From Neoscytalidium dimidiatum (taxonomy: Eukaryota; Ascomycota; Dothideomycetes; Botryosphaeriales; Botryosphaeriaceae): a DNA stretch of 64,000 nt. The notes beneath the pieces were generated by a model. The model ran no database searches, was not told the DNA's origin, and saw nothing but the letters and a program-made list of their open reading frames with translations. Position 1 is the first letter of the stretch. Every line of letters starts with the position of its first letter. This document shows, piece by piece, positions 43,873 through 55,470 of the stretch. Made by a program: the position numbers and the translations under genes. The DNA lies in assembly GCA_037367355.1 (NCBI GenBank), contig CM074703.1, forward strand, positions 1,178,001 to 1,242,000, written 5' to 3'.

Positions 43873-45431
43873 ATGGAAGAACACAGGAGACAAGTTGAAG
43901 CCATTGCTGCCAAAGTCCGAGGGTTCCGCGAACAAGGCGTCAAATATCGCATATCTCATGGTTCTACCAACAGCACAAGGCCTTCCGCTACGAGGCGCGA
44001 CCACCATGTTGTGGACTTAAGTGCTCTTTCAAATGTCCTGAAAGTCGACAAGGAGTCTCGTACAGCATGGGTAGAGCCCAACGTACCAATGGATCGGTTG
44101 GTAGAGGAGACAATGAAGTACGGCCTTGTTCCTCCTGTTGTCATGGAATTCCCAGGAATTACTGTAGGCGGAGGATACGCTGGTACATCTGGTGAAAGTA
44201 GCTCATTCAAGTATTTCTCGACTGTACGAAGCCGTCTATTTGTGCTAATGCAAGATCCAGACACGGCTTCTTCGACCGCACGGTCAACTGGGTCGAGATC
44301 ATCCTTGCAAGCGGAGATGTGGTGAAATGTTCCCAAACGGAGCGAGCTGACCTCTTTCACGGAGCAGCTGGTGCAGCGGGTAGCCTGGGTACCACAACAC
44401 TAGTAGAATTTCGGTTAAAAGAGGCCAAGAAATTCGTCGAAACGACATACCACCCAGTCTCGAGCGTTTCCGAGGCCATCGCAAAGTGCAGAACCGTCAT
44501 AGAAGACCCGGAACTCGAATACGTGGACGGCATTCTTTTCTCACGAAGCCATGGAGCCATCATTACCGGTCGTCTAACGGACAGTCCTTCTGAAGGCACA
44601 CCAATCCAGTGCTTCAGTCATGCTAAAGACCCATGGTTCTACCTACACGTTCAGGAACGCACAAGGTCCAAGATTGAATCTGTCACCGAAGCAATTCCTC
44701 TTGCCGAATACCTTTTTCGCTACGACCGAGGCGGTTTCTGGGTCGGCCAGTCCGCATTCGACTACTTCTCCTTTCCCTTCAACGATTTCACGCGCTGGTG
44801 GCTGGACGAGTTCCTACACACACGCATGCTGTACACCGCGCTGCACGCAAGTGGACAGTCTAAGCAGTTCATCGTTCAGGACCTGGCCCTGCCCTTCAGC
44901 ACCGCGAAGGAGTTCATCGAATACACGAGCGAGACCACGGGCATCTGGCCGCTGTGGCTCTGTCCCTTGAAACAGAGCCCCGTACCCACGTTACATCCTC
45001 ATAATTCCGAAGTGCGTGAAGTCGATGGGCAGACTCTTCAGCCGCTGCTCAATGTTGGCTTATGGGGCAAAGGTCCTACGGACCATAACGCGTTCATCGC
45101 ACTCAACCGGGGAATCGAAGATAAGGTGCACGAGCTCGGGGGCATGAAGTGGCTCTATGCACACACCTACTACGCTGAAGAAGATTTTTGGAAGGACTTC
45201 GACCGCGGGTGGTACGAATCTCTACGCCAGAAGTACGGAGCAACATCGCTTCCGAGTCTGTACGAGAAGGTGATGGTTCATGTGGAGGCGGAGAAGAAAA
45301 TTATCGCGTCATCCTGGCTCATGTATGTTCGGGAGACGTGGCCGGTTAGCGGCATTTGGGCGCTGGTAAAGTCGATACAGAGCGGGACATATTTGCATGC
45401 CAGAAACTCGACATGGAAATATCGCAGATAG
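43873..45431 (+). CDS. DWF1/DHCR24-like FAD-binding oxidoreductase
   Basis: Exon 1 runs to 44210, a 50-bp intron (44211-44260) follows, and exon 2 is 44261-45431; 502 residues from the ATG at 43873. An upstream in-frame ATG at 43756 would give 541, but a TATA-like element lies only about ten bases before it. The FAD-binding PCMH domain shows YRISHGSTNSTRP and PPVVMEFPGITVGGGYAG, then, across the junction, SSSFKHGFFDRTVNWVEIIL. The later part has WFYLHVQER, DRGGFWVGQSAFDYF and AHTYYAEEDFWKDF, all hallmarks of plant DWARF1 and animal delta(24)-sterol reductase. Fungal homologues are not established sterol reductases, so the substrate is open. Unlike DHCR24 it has no clear N-terminal membrane helix. 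Confidence 0.85.
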
Positions 45432-46574
45432 ACGGTAGTATCTGCTCCGCGTCCAAGCACTTCAAAGATGCTGATAACTCTTGAAACCCAAAACATAACA
45501 AGAGTATTGTTCTAGATGTATCAGGTAGGGGCAAAGGCTAATGGGGTGTAGATCTGATTGGTCCAGCGGATGAGAGAGCAAGCTTCACTTACTTGTTTCG
45601 CCGAGACGTCCGTCGTAGAGTTAGTTTTGATTGTATTAGGACGGAGTATTGTACGCCAATTAGTGGATGGATGTGCAACATCACTCGGCGATTGTGGCTC
45701 CTCTGGATTGCTCTCACATTTGCTCATCCGGTTTGTTGTTCCACGTTGCATTCTCGCACATCCAGCCGCAAGTACACCTAACCGGTGCGCGGGTCGACGG
45801 TGACACGTTCTTGAATCCGCCAGTCCAACCGCCGCTCGTGTCGGCCTTGTCTGTCGTTACTGGTCCCAGCCAGTTGTGTTAGGACGCGTCACGGATTCGG
45901 GGGCTGTTATTGGGTAAGTCAACTCTGGCTATAGTTTCGGGATGGCTGACGCGGCACTGTCAAAAAAAAAAAAAAAGAAAAGGGGGAGAAAGAGAGAGGG
46001 GGTTTGGCGGAGCGCGTCAGATTTGGGGGACGTGATAAACGGCAGTGAATGTTGCGGTGTAAAGTCAAGAAACGGTGTGTAAAGAGCTGCGGCAATTCAT
46101 CTATTAACATGAGATGCTTCTATCTTATTGCCCAGCCATCTATAATGCAGAAAAGTACATTTCACCAAGAACGAAGCATGATGCTAAAGATATGCAAGGT
46201 TTACTTAAGAATATGTACAAGCATTAGGTCGTTTGTATAAAACCATCGTTCAAAGACATAGTCCAATCGCCCACACCCACCTACCGCCACGTTTTGCATG
46301 GTGTCTGCCGAAAAGAGTTTTTTTTTTCCCTGCCATTGACGCCAATATGGAAAGATACGGAATACATAGAATTAATTAGGTTCCACGATAAGACAATACA
46401 GGCGCAGGAGAAAAGGCAAAAAAAAAAATTACTGCGAATATGAAAATACAGAGGTTATCCAAACGATTTGAAGTACAGTTGGAACAAACAAACCGAAGAT
46501 AGGAAGTAAGCGCCAAAGATACCGACTTTTCTTTGTCGCACCACGAAAGCACAAACATCCGCACAATTGCGCAG
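45432..46574. other. Intergenic at the accessory/core boundary
   Basis: No gene. Homopolymers include an A-run at about 45961-45974, a T-run at about 46319-46326 and an A-run at about 46420-46428. Short open frames at 45521-45882 overlap on both strands and look random. Confidence 0.45.
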
Positions 46575-48569
46575 TCAGAAATACCGCATCCTCCGCGCAA
46601 CCACGAGACAAGTCACGACAAACAGGCACATGACTCCAAGGATCCCGAAGAACCATCCAAAGTTTGCCTGGTCCCCTCCAGGCACCTTGACGTTCATGCC
46701 AAATAGACCGCAAATCAAGTTGAGCGGGACGAGGATGGTGCCAATAACCGTGATCTTTCCAAGCATCTCATTGATACCATTACCTTGACTCAGGCTGTCC
46801 ACGGAGATCTGTGCCAGGTAGTTGGAGTGGCTACGGGAGAGCATCTTCTCGAAGTGCGACAAGTTGCTCATCATGGTAACAACGTGGTCCTGGATATCAC
46901 TGAGGTAGAGACCGACATCACCACGAGGCGCAACGCTGTACTGCTCGTTGCAGCGCTTCGCAAATCCCTTGATCACATCCGCCTTCCCACCCATGAGCCG
47001 CATCATCGACATGACCTTCTTACGACATTCACCAATAGCACGAAGAATGACTCGGGAATCCTCCGCACGCGCCGTGAAGACCTGGTCTTCAATGGCATCG
47101 GTTTCGTGCTCGATGTCGCGAATGACAGGGCCAAAGGAGTCGACAATGTCGTCAATGAGTGCGTAGCAAACCCAGTCAGCACTGAGGGAGATATAATCCT
47201 TGAGGCGACTAATTCTCTTCCTGACGTTGGCGGCGTGCGGGTTCGGAGCAAAAGTAAAGGTCAGCAGGCCCTCCCGAAAGACAACAGCGTAGACATTTAC
47301 GGGCTCCATGAAGTACTCGCTCTCCTTATCCATCTGGTAGAAGGAACGGAAACAAACGAAGTAGTATGACCGGAAGAGCTCGACTTTCTCGCGTGCCTCT
47401 TGAGTCAGGATATCCTCGCGCGTGAGCGGGTGCACACCAAATGCTTTGCAGATAGCGAAAACCTCCTCCTCTGTAGGGCTGAGCATATCAAGCCACCACA
47501 TGCCAGAGTCTTCAGGAAGCTCAAAGAGGTCGCGGAAAGCTTCTCCAGGCATGAGAAGGCCCCCAAGGTCGGTTGCGTGGATAGTATCATCCATCTCGGA
47601 GGAGAAGAATACCCATCTGTTGATATGTCCCTCATGCTGGGTTGTAAGATGGCCGGGATTCTCGATGTGCACATCAACCTTCTCTTCATCCAGGTCAGTG
47701 CCACTGTCAGCAGGGCGTTCGTACTGCTCCAGATCATCACCAACAACCTTGGGAATCGACTGCATTGAAGGCTTCCGGCGAAGATCGTGGAAGACCCTTG
47801 GCTTGGAGCCCTGTGTGTTCATGCTAGCTCTGCTTTGCTTGCGAGACAGAGGGATGACGGGAGTCTTGGTCGGATTCGAAGCAACGAACTCCTCCAGTTC
47901 CTCGAAGTCAATCTTGTACGTCTTGCTTGTCTCCTCGACCGGGAAGCACACGTCCTCCTCCACGGAGCTGCGACGTGACATGGTTTCATTATTGACAGTG
48001 CCGTGGCGGCTCTCCTCGCTGAAAGTTGGGCGGCGCCTGTGGGTACCTTGAGAAATTGTGCGCTGAAGACGCAGGTCAATATCGGACGGCGCGCGCTGAC
48101 TGTTAATAGTGCCAGCGCGGTCTCGGCGACGTGGATCGGCAAAGGCGTCGACTGAGTTGGGAGGAGAGACGGAGCCAGACTTGGAAGACGCGCGGGACCT
48201 TGAGTTGTTTTCCAGCTGCACATCTCTGGGGCGGCGGAAAGTATCCCTCCTTGCAATTGGGCTCACCGAGCCGCGCCTCCCAAAGAAAGGGTGATTTTCT
48301 CCGTTCTCGCTGGGGCTTCTCTCCTCGTCGGCAATCGCATTTTCAAAGTCCCTTGCGATCATGCCCTGGCGCTCTAATGCGTCGTTCACGGAGAGAAGAT
48401 CGGGCCGTGCAGGCTTCGGAGACGCAACACTGGTGACGGTGCCGCGACGCGAGTGCGAGGGGCTCTCCACGCGGGGCATTGACTCAGGCTGGTGGCGGTG
48501 GTCGTCAAGGTCAGACACCGGGGTGCTGAACCTAGTCGGGTAGTGCTCGGACCTTGGAGTATCCGTCAT
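46575..48569 (-). CDS. CorA-family Mg2+ transporter (Alr/Mnr2 type)
   Basis: A single coding exon of 664 residues. The first 300 or so residues are Ser/Arg-rich and probably disordered. The soluble CorA domain follows, with MWWLDMLSPTEEEVFAICKA and FGVHPLTREDILTQEAREKV, then SYYFVCFRSFYQ. The long stalk helix includes YLSDIQDHVVTMMSNLSHFE. The C-terminus has TM1 ending in the invariant GMN motif (LICGLFGMNVKVPGG) and TM2 (FFGILGVMCLFVVTCLVVA), ending in a short basic tail. This matches plasma-membrane Alr1 or vacuolar Mnr2 channels, which form pentamers and import or release Mg2+; I cannot tell which. A 5' leader intron is likely (see the separate entry). It looks fully intact. Confidence 0.92.
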   Translation of the reverse strand: MTDTPRSEHYPTRFSTPVSDLDDHRHQPESMPRVESPSHSRRGTVTSVASPKPARPDLLSVNDALERQGMIARDFENAIADEERSPSENGENHPFFGRRGSVSPIARRDTFRRPRDVQLENNSRSRASSKSGSVSPPNSVDAFADPRRRDRAGTINSQRAPSDIDLRLQRTISQGTHRRRPTFSEESRHGTVNNETMSRRSSVEEDVCFPVEETSKTYKIDFEELEEFVASNPTKTPVIPLSRKQSRASMNTQGSKPRVFHDLRRKPSMQSIPKVVGDDLEQYERPADSGTDLDEEKVDVHIENPGHLTTQHEGHINRWVFFSSEMDDTIHATDLGGLLMPGEAFRDLFELPEDSGMWWLDMLSPTEEEVFAICKAFGVHPLTREDILTQEAREKVELFRSYYFVCFRSFYQMDKESEYFMEPVNVYAVVFREGLLTFTFAPNPHAANVRKRISRLKDYISLSADWVCYALIDDIVDSFGPVIRDIEHETDAIEDQVFTARAEDSRVILRAIGECRKKVMSMMRLMGGKADVIKGFAKRCNEQYSVAPRGDVGLYLSDIQDHVVTMMSNLSHFEKMLSRSHSNYLAQISVDSLSQGNGINEMLGKITVIGTILVPLNLICGLFGMNVKVPGGDQANFGWFFGILGVMCLFVVTCLVVARRMRYF

Positions 48570-48597
48570 TTTGCTGGCTGGAGCAAACCTCGATTTC

Positions 48598-48956
48598 CTG
48601 AATTAGGGTGGAATGTACGTCGCGAACAAAGGTTGTCCAAGGGTTTCGCGCGACGGACGCGGGGTCCAGCGTCCAGGTGCGACTTGTATTTGGCGAGCCG
48701 CTTGTGAGCGCTCACCGCGTGAGGGAGGTCAACTTGACTGATTGGCTTCGCGTAGGGTTCTGCCCTACACTAAGCCGTGCGATTGTTGTTGAGGTAAGCA
48801 ATTACCTCCCACCGACGCCACCGAGAGCGTACGGATTGCGAGTGATTGTGGTCAGGGCGAATGCGAGCGCGTTGTCGAGAACCGAAGGCCAGTTACGGAC
48901 TTTTGCTTTCGCATCAGTGGCGTGACTCGGATTTTCTGGGTTTTCCCTGTACTTAC
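48598..48956 (-). promoter_or_regulatory. Probable 5' leader intron of the CorA gene
   Basis: On the minus strand a GTAAGT donor starts at 48956 and a CCTAATTCAG branch/acceptor ends at 48598, 29 bases before the coding start at 48569. A TATA-like TATATAAA lies at 49279-49286 on the same strand, so a short untranslated first exon would fit between them. Confidence 0.4.
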
Positions 48957-50076
48957 GGCTTCTTGTCGCCTCCACAGACCCAAGTGCGTGGGCCGAGGAG
49001 GGGGTAAATGAAAGAGAAGCTGAGGACCTGAGTGCCCGCCAACTTGGTGGTGTTTATGCGAAAAGACGCCGAGGCGCCTGCAAAAAAGCGATCGAAAGCG
49101 AAATAGTGAGGAGCGCGAAGCTCGTCGGGCGCGCAACTAGACGCAGAAAGTCGTATTCAGCGAAAGCGACCGGTCGCCACGGCTACGGGGTGTCGGTCGG
49201 TTGTTGAGACCGTGCGTGACGTCGACGCCAGTCCCACGGGGGACGGAGAAGATTGGAATAGCGATGTGAGGACAGAGCTTTATATAGAGGCGCGCAGGAG
49301 CGGGGGAGGTCGCAGAGGGTTGGGTGGTGCAAAAAAAAAGGTCCTGGGTGGACAGAGGTTGCTGCAGTAGAAGAGGGGAGAAAGGCGAGGGAAACTGGTG
49401 ACAGCTGAAAGATTTGTGCTTGGCCCGGACCCGGAGGCGGGAGCACCAGCCGACCTGCAGTGCAAGAGCTTGTCTTAGCCCGAGTGGGCTCGACCATTCG
49501 TCCCCAAAATCCCATCGGGAACCACCTGCTCGAAAATCGGCGGACTCCTGTTGGGCGGCCGGCATTCTTCTTGCCGTCGTCAGCCGCTCGCTGCATGCAT
49601 ATGAGTCATTTATTACTTCTGCGCAGAAAAAGCAGCAGAAAACCAGCAGACCGCTGTCAAAGGTTACGAATGCCATGGCGCAAGAGGCTCAGCGTCTCAG
49701 CGACGTCGTACCTGGTGGCTGCCCAATCATAATTATAGATGGGCGATGGGGGGATTGCAGCCGAAAGCTAGCGCCAACAAGCCCGATTGTACAAGGAGAT
49801 GGAGCGCATGTCTTGAAGCCGATATGTTCTGGCTCAACCGGCGAGGGCATGGAGATGAAGGGCTGAAATCTCCATTCTGCTCGCAATTCGGGCGTGTAGT
49901 CAGGCATTTCGTGCTCGTGGATGGAAGTGTCGGCTGCAGTATGCGCCTTCTATCCCCCAATCCTGCCGAAGACCCGTGCCTTGTTCCGCCTGCACGGCCC
50001 GCCTCTTCCCGATCAGCGACGTAGCTTCATCACCAGCTGCAGCGAGTCTCTCCGCTGCCCACACTTGCTGCCCGCC
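48957..50076. other. Divergent promoter between CorA and Spc1 genes
   Basis: Carries the minus-strand TATA-like element at 49279-49286. Overlapping frames around 49137-49866 are spurious. No RNA gene recognised. Confidence 0.4.
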
Positions 50077-50473
50077 ATGGCTGACGACCTATTGGAAAAG
50101 GCCCGCGAGACCTTCGAGGGCCAGATTGTGAGCGAACGCCTGCTCCGTCCTGTTTGCCTTCCTAACCTCTTCTACAGGACTTCGACGGCCAGCGCCTCGC
50201 CGAGCTCTTGACCACCGCGCTGCTCACCACCGCCGGTGTACGCCCTGTCCTTACCGCAATTCTGTGTCCCTGGCTGACTCCACCTAGATTGTCGCTTTTG
50301 TTGTCGGCTACTCCACCCAAGACATAGCCCTTGCCCTCTGGATCCTCCTCGCCGGTGCCGCTCTCACCTTCGTCGCCGTTGTTCCGCCTTGGCCCTTCTT
50401 CAACAAGAATCCCGTCAACTGGTTGCCACCGCAATCGGCTGGTCTGGGGGGAATTGAGGTTGAGGTTACATGA
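50077..50473 (+). CDS. SPC1: Signal peptidase complex subunit 1 (Spc1/SPC12)
   Basis: Three small exons, 50077-50127, 50178-50237 and 50288-50473, with two 50-bp introns, give 98 residues. The N-terminus MADDLLEKARETFEGQIDFD followed by GQRLAELLTTALLTTAG matches Spc1. Two transmembrane helices follow closely, TTALLTTAGIVAFVVGY and DIALALWILLAGAALTFVAV, linked by the short luminal loop STQD. The conserved end is VVPPWPFFNKNPVNWLP. Spc1 is a non-catalytic ER membrane subunit of signal peptidase, which helps the complex reject transmembrane segments as substrates. The many introns in so short a gene and perfect phase closure support the model. It converges on the RBX1 gene, leaving 307 bases between their stops. 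Confidence 0.92.
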
Positions 50474-50780
50474 TCGCTCCGATATAGGGAGCCTGCGGGC
50501 ATTTGCTAGTTCTGAAAATCACATGGGAGGCGTTTCATGGCGCAATAAATGAATCCCTTGTTTGAATATCTGGTCTACAATACTCCGAGCCGAAGCACCA
50601 TCATGCTGTGGCATAGACCTGTTTGCGCATTACGCAAGCCTGAAACGCCGTTTATGTGCACCGCCACCGTCCCATCCTCGTCGTAGCTATAGATCGTTTC
50701 CACTTGTCTACCCCATGGAACAAGTGCGCAGAGTCGGCAATCCGGCGAAATGCATGAATCTTTTGGGGCATGATTGACCC

Positions 50781-51308
<528 letters not shown>

Positions 51309-52040
51309 GGTGAGTTGTCAAGGTAGATGCGTGGCGAGGATTAGAGAGGGTCGCGGTGCTGGCAAAAGGAATGGAGGTCAAGGCGTTGGGCGGGCGGAGC
51401 TGGCTGGTGGCGGTTGGCAGGGTTGGCCCGCACCTGGAACTGGGTGGGCGAGAAGCTGTTGAAGAGGAAGCAGCTCTTTCCGGCTCACAGGCGCAGAGGA
51501 GAGGTTTAGGGTTGGTCGTGCGAGAGGGCTTTGCTGTGGAGGCGGCTGGCAAACAGGCAGCACGACGTGAGAGCTTGAGCAACAGTGACACACTGCGGCG
51601 GGCGAGCTCCGGCGAACGGACTCCAGCGCGCCGCCGCTTCCTTGACTGCGAGTCCCGGCGCTAGGCTTCTTTTGGCCACAGACGCCCGTGCACGACTCGC
51701 AATCCTCCCAAGAACAAGAAGCGGCCGCCCGTCGGTGCCCATCCCGCGACCGCACCACTCATCAACCCACCTTCTCTCTGGCCATGACGCTTCAAGCCAG
51801 CCTGACTCTCACCGAATCACCATTCTTATACATGTACACCACTTGCGCGCCAGCTACCATCGCCACCACGAACTCGACCTCTCGCCCGCCGCCACTCCTG
51901 CAAACGCGCACATAACAACACCTCCGAACACCAACGCACCACACACTACGTCACTCATCCATCTACCTCGAGCTTCAGAGTCGCGCATCCCAGAGCTCTC
52001 TGGCTTAGTCTTCGCTGCACACCTCCGCGATCGCTGCGAT
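51309..52040. promoter_or_regulatory. Divergent promoter of RBX1 and the decapping-motif gene
   Basis: About 730 bases between two opposed starts. The frame of the plus-strand gene stays open upstream to 51585, but the translation there is low-complexity and unlike the conserved protein, so it is taken as leader. Confidence 0.4.
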
Positions 52041-53576
52041 ATGTCCGAAGTCATGACGACGCCCTCTAGGGGCCCCAAGACTCATCATCGCCACACTAAG
52101 AGCGAAACACCCGCCCGCGCTGTTTCCAACCCCACAGACTCATATGCGACCCCCGCAAGATCAAATCAGCGTCGCCAAGGTAGAAACCGCAACAACCACG
52201 AGCACAACAACCATCTGTCGCACCCGAACGCGAGTGCCTCCGACCCAGCCTTGCTGCAAGGCTACATGAGCGCCGGACACAACGAGCAGAGCAACCGGAA
52301 GAAGCCGAATCGTTACGATGGTTCCATCTCCGACAGCCCGGCTCCTGCAATGAATAACAAGAACCGTCGCGGCCGGCGCGATCGTCAGTCCACTCCCGCT
52401 CAGGGTACTTCTCCGCCGAAGCACAACGGCGTCCTGGCCGTCAGCACCCCTGCCAAAGACAACGCTTACGCCGGACCTGCCTTCCATGCTTCTCCTGCCG
52501 CCTCTGCTCTTCCTATGCCTAAGTTCTTTTCCAAATCCGTTCCCGCGAACAATGCACCATCCACTATGCAGACTCGCCTGGACCAAGAGTCTGATAGCAG
52601 CGGCATCAGCGAGAAGAGCGATTCCCCTCCCCTCGTTGGAGCGACGCCTGTCGACAGGGTCCCTCCCCGGAATGGCGAATCTCCCCTGGATTTCTTCTTC
52701 AAGGCAGACCGCGAAGAGAAAGCCAGGAAGGCCAGTCTCTTGGGTACCGCTACACCTCCCGGCAAGAGCCCGGCACCAGTCAACGGTCGTAACCATACCA
52801 GGCATGTCTCCAACAATAACAACGGGCGTGGGATCTTCAACATGGAAATGGAAGGTGGCTTTGCGACTACCCCGAAGCCTCCTTCGCCGAGTCCCGCCCA
52901 CCGCATGTCCGCTAGCAGAGCAGCTACCGCTCCTTCGGACATTCCCAGAACCACTCAGGAATCCGATTCTTACCCGCAGGCTCTAAAAGATCTGTTTTCA
53001 GCTTCCAAGAAGACCACTGCTCAGTCTCCTTTAGTTGATGGCTTGGCCGCAACTCCCACTCAGAACGGCCAGGAGTTCCACACTCCATCTCCTTTCTACC
53101 GTCCCAGTCCTGGACCAAGACAGGTTTCCGGTGGCCCTTGCACACCTGCAGGCCAGATCAACATGGAAGCCAACCCTTACTACTACGGTAATCGCAATCT
53201 TTCTCCTTTGTTTCAGGCAGCCACGGGTGATTCTGCCAAACGTTCTTCGTCTCTCCGCCAGGAGCTGGACTCTTCCCCTTCCCACCCAAAGAACACGGAG
53301 ATCCACGGTAGCCATTCCGCTCCTATTCCAACTACGCCTTCCCGCCCTGTGGTCGGAAAGCCTGACCCGTCTACTTTCTCACGCAACTTTCTGAATGCGC
53401 ATATCCAACAGTCGGGCGTTCAAGAGCCTCTCGCTGTTCCCTACACTAATCACCCTGGCTTGAGGTCCCCATTCAACTCCTCTGCCACTCCTCGCGAAGG
53501 ATCTCCCGCTGCTGACACGAAGCTCATGGAGAATGATTTAAAGCGCATTCTCAAGCTTCAGCTTGTTGATACGTAG
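52041..53576 (+). CDS. Disordered protein with an Edc1/PNRC-like decapping-activation motif
   Basis: A single exon of 511 residues from the ATG at 52041, which follows a long leader. The protein is almost wholly disordered: Asn/His/Arg-rich at the start, Ser/Pro-rich later. The stand-out segment, about residues 140-160, reads YAGPAFHASPAASALPMP, then KFFSKSVP. This combines a YAGxxF element and an LPxP element in the order found in yeast Edc1 and metazoan PNRC2, where they bind Dcp2 and the Dcp1 EVH1 domain and activate mRNA decapping. A second conserved patch, SPLDFFFKADREEKARKASL, follows about 80 residues later, and a short helix NDLKRILKLQL closes the protein. A role in cytoplasmic mRNA decay is inferred from the motif only. 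Confidence 0.7.
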   Translation: MSEVMTTPSRGPKTHHRHTKSETPARAVSNPTDSYATPARSNQRRQGRNRNNHEHNNHLSHPNASASDPALLQGYMSAGHNEQSNRKKPNRYDGSISDSPAPAMNNKNRRGRRDRQSTPAQGTSPPKHNGVLAVSTPAKDNAYAGPAFHASPAASALPMPKFFSKSVPANNAPSTMQTRLDQESDSSGISEKSDSPPLVGATPVDRVPPRNGESPLDFFFKADREEKARKASLLGTATPPGKSPAPVNGRNHTRHVSNNNNGRGIFNMEMEGGFATTPKPPSPSPAHRMSASRAATAPSDIPRTTQESDSYPQALKDLFSASKKTTAQSPLVDGLAATPTQNGQEFHTPSPFYRPSPGPRQVSGGPCTPAGQINMEANPYYYGNRNLSPLFQAATGDSAKRSSSLRQELDSSPSHPKNTEIHGSHSAPIPTTPSRPVVGKPDPSTFSRNFLNAHIQQSGVQEPLAVPYTNHPGLRSPFNSSATPREGSPAADTKLMENDLKRILKLQLVDT

Positions 53577-55446
53577 TTTAGCCGGCGTTCGGTGCTGCGG
53601 ATATCTTGGATCTGGAGTTTTACCTCATTTCCGGGTTCGTCGACTATGATTTCTGCGTCAGACGATTTAGAGTCATCCAAATCCCTTTTGGTTCTTTCAA
53701 CGGACGTACAATTGACGCTGTCCGGAATTTTTGCTACCTAAGGATTTCAAGATACCTCTTGTAATTGTACTAGAACGCTCATCGACCGACATCCTCGTTT
53801 CGAGTTTTTGCTTTGGTTTTTCTTATCTTTCCCTGGTTTTCGGTACTATCCTTGTTTTTTTTTTCTTCTATGGAGCATCTGGGGCGTCATTACTCAGCGG
53901 GTACCGGGATATTCGCGTTGGCTCGTCATGCCTTTACGGCCTGGGCACGTTTTGTTTTCGGGCTTGGTATGATAAGATACCAGCTTTTTGGCTGGTCTTG
54001 TTTGGGGTCATGGGTCACGCTTTGGCGTTCCTGGGGCTCATCGGTCCTCCACCTCAGGCGTTTCACTTCTACTTATCATCGGCGTATCATCGGCGTTGTT
54101 GGCTTTTCTGCTTGTTGTTCCCCTCGTACATACTATACACCTACCTGTTCGATATGTTGTGCAGCTTGGGAACTGGCGTATTAGCACATAGCAAGTGTGA
54201 GCCTTCATATCTATGGATGCTTTCACTTTCTGTGGCTTCTCTATTTCCCTTGTTGCAGGACATTCGTGCACGTAGTAGTCTCCTCGTTCCGGTTGCTTCT
54301 TTTTCCTGCTTCATTTCTCCTCGTCCCCACACGGCACATCTGCCACCCCGGTTTCCTTTGTTATAGGAATCATCGCTGGATGGAGTAACAAAACGGGAAA
54401 GAGCTCGAGCATGGATTATGGTGGGTTTACGGACATCACTGGAGTCCATTGGGTTAAGAATCCGAACGATACCCCTTCCAACGGATGCTTTCTCACTTAC
54501 AGGTGTTTCGGAACGATCGCTGAGCGGGATATGAACCGGTTAGCGACGGATTTTAGGAAAACAGATGGGTGGATCTCTTTATCAACTCTTTTTCCCTGTC
54601 GTAGAACGGGAATCATGGGGTAGACATGGATGCCCAATTGGGCAGATGTAAACCGAAGAAAAGGGCTTCATGGAGACGGAAATGGAGGGCGTACAAAAAA
54701 CCAAAAAAAAAAAAAATAGGACATAGATATCTAATTGAGGATATTCCATGTCCAATAAATTTGCCATATGATGCCAATATGTGAGCGTTTCAGCGCTATG
54801 TTTGCAATGTAAGCGTTGACGAAGCACTTTCCGAAAGAGGACTGATTCAAACGTTGGCCTGGACAACGTGTATTTGGGACTTTGTCTCCACTCGCGACTT
54901 TCTGCGTAGGACCGCTCGCATTCATTCAGTACTACTCTCGCCTTATCCATTTCCTATACCATTATGCAGAACATGAAGTCCATGCATATCATATTTACTC
55001 ATCATTATTCTTCTCTCATCTTTGCCCTATTATTGTCCCTCTCCAAAACCATTCGGTATGCTCTGATATTTTGAAGCGTACGAAGGCTATCTCCGCACTC
55101 AAATGTTATTGATCATTTGAGGGAAGTGGCAGGACTTGCCTTCTTGTTTGCTTCCTCATTTCCCCGCTCTTCCTTCCTGTGACAGGGCTAGCTATACCTT
55201 CCCTAGGTACTTCTACGGCGGGCCTTACCTTGCCTCTTCCCCCTTGACAAGCTCCATCCCTTCAGCCATTATCTTGCCAGAACATTTCAGCGGCACTGGA
55301 GCCACACTCCCCTACAAGACCAACAGCTGATCGCTCCCACGCCGCTTTGGCCCTCAGGTAAATGTTCTTGTTTGAATCGGATTGTAAGATGGATAGCTTA
55401 GTGAGATTTGAGGCTGTTCCATAGCTCGCTCTCACCTGAACACGGA

Positions 55447-55470
55447 CGGTGGTGGTGGTGGTGGCGGTGT
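55447..55470. repeat. Short GGT trinucleotide run
   Basis: About seven GGT units, one changed to GGC. Confidence 0.6.

Noticed and set aside
53731..54366. A 211-codon frame with apparent hydrophobic segments
   Set aside because: Hydrophobicity comes from T-rich sequence that is probably a 3' untranslated region; several frames show the same property and none has family motifs.
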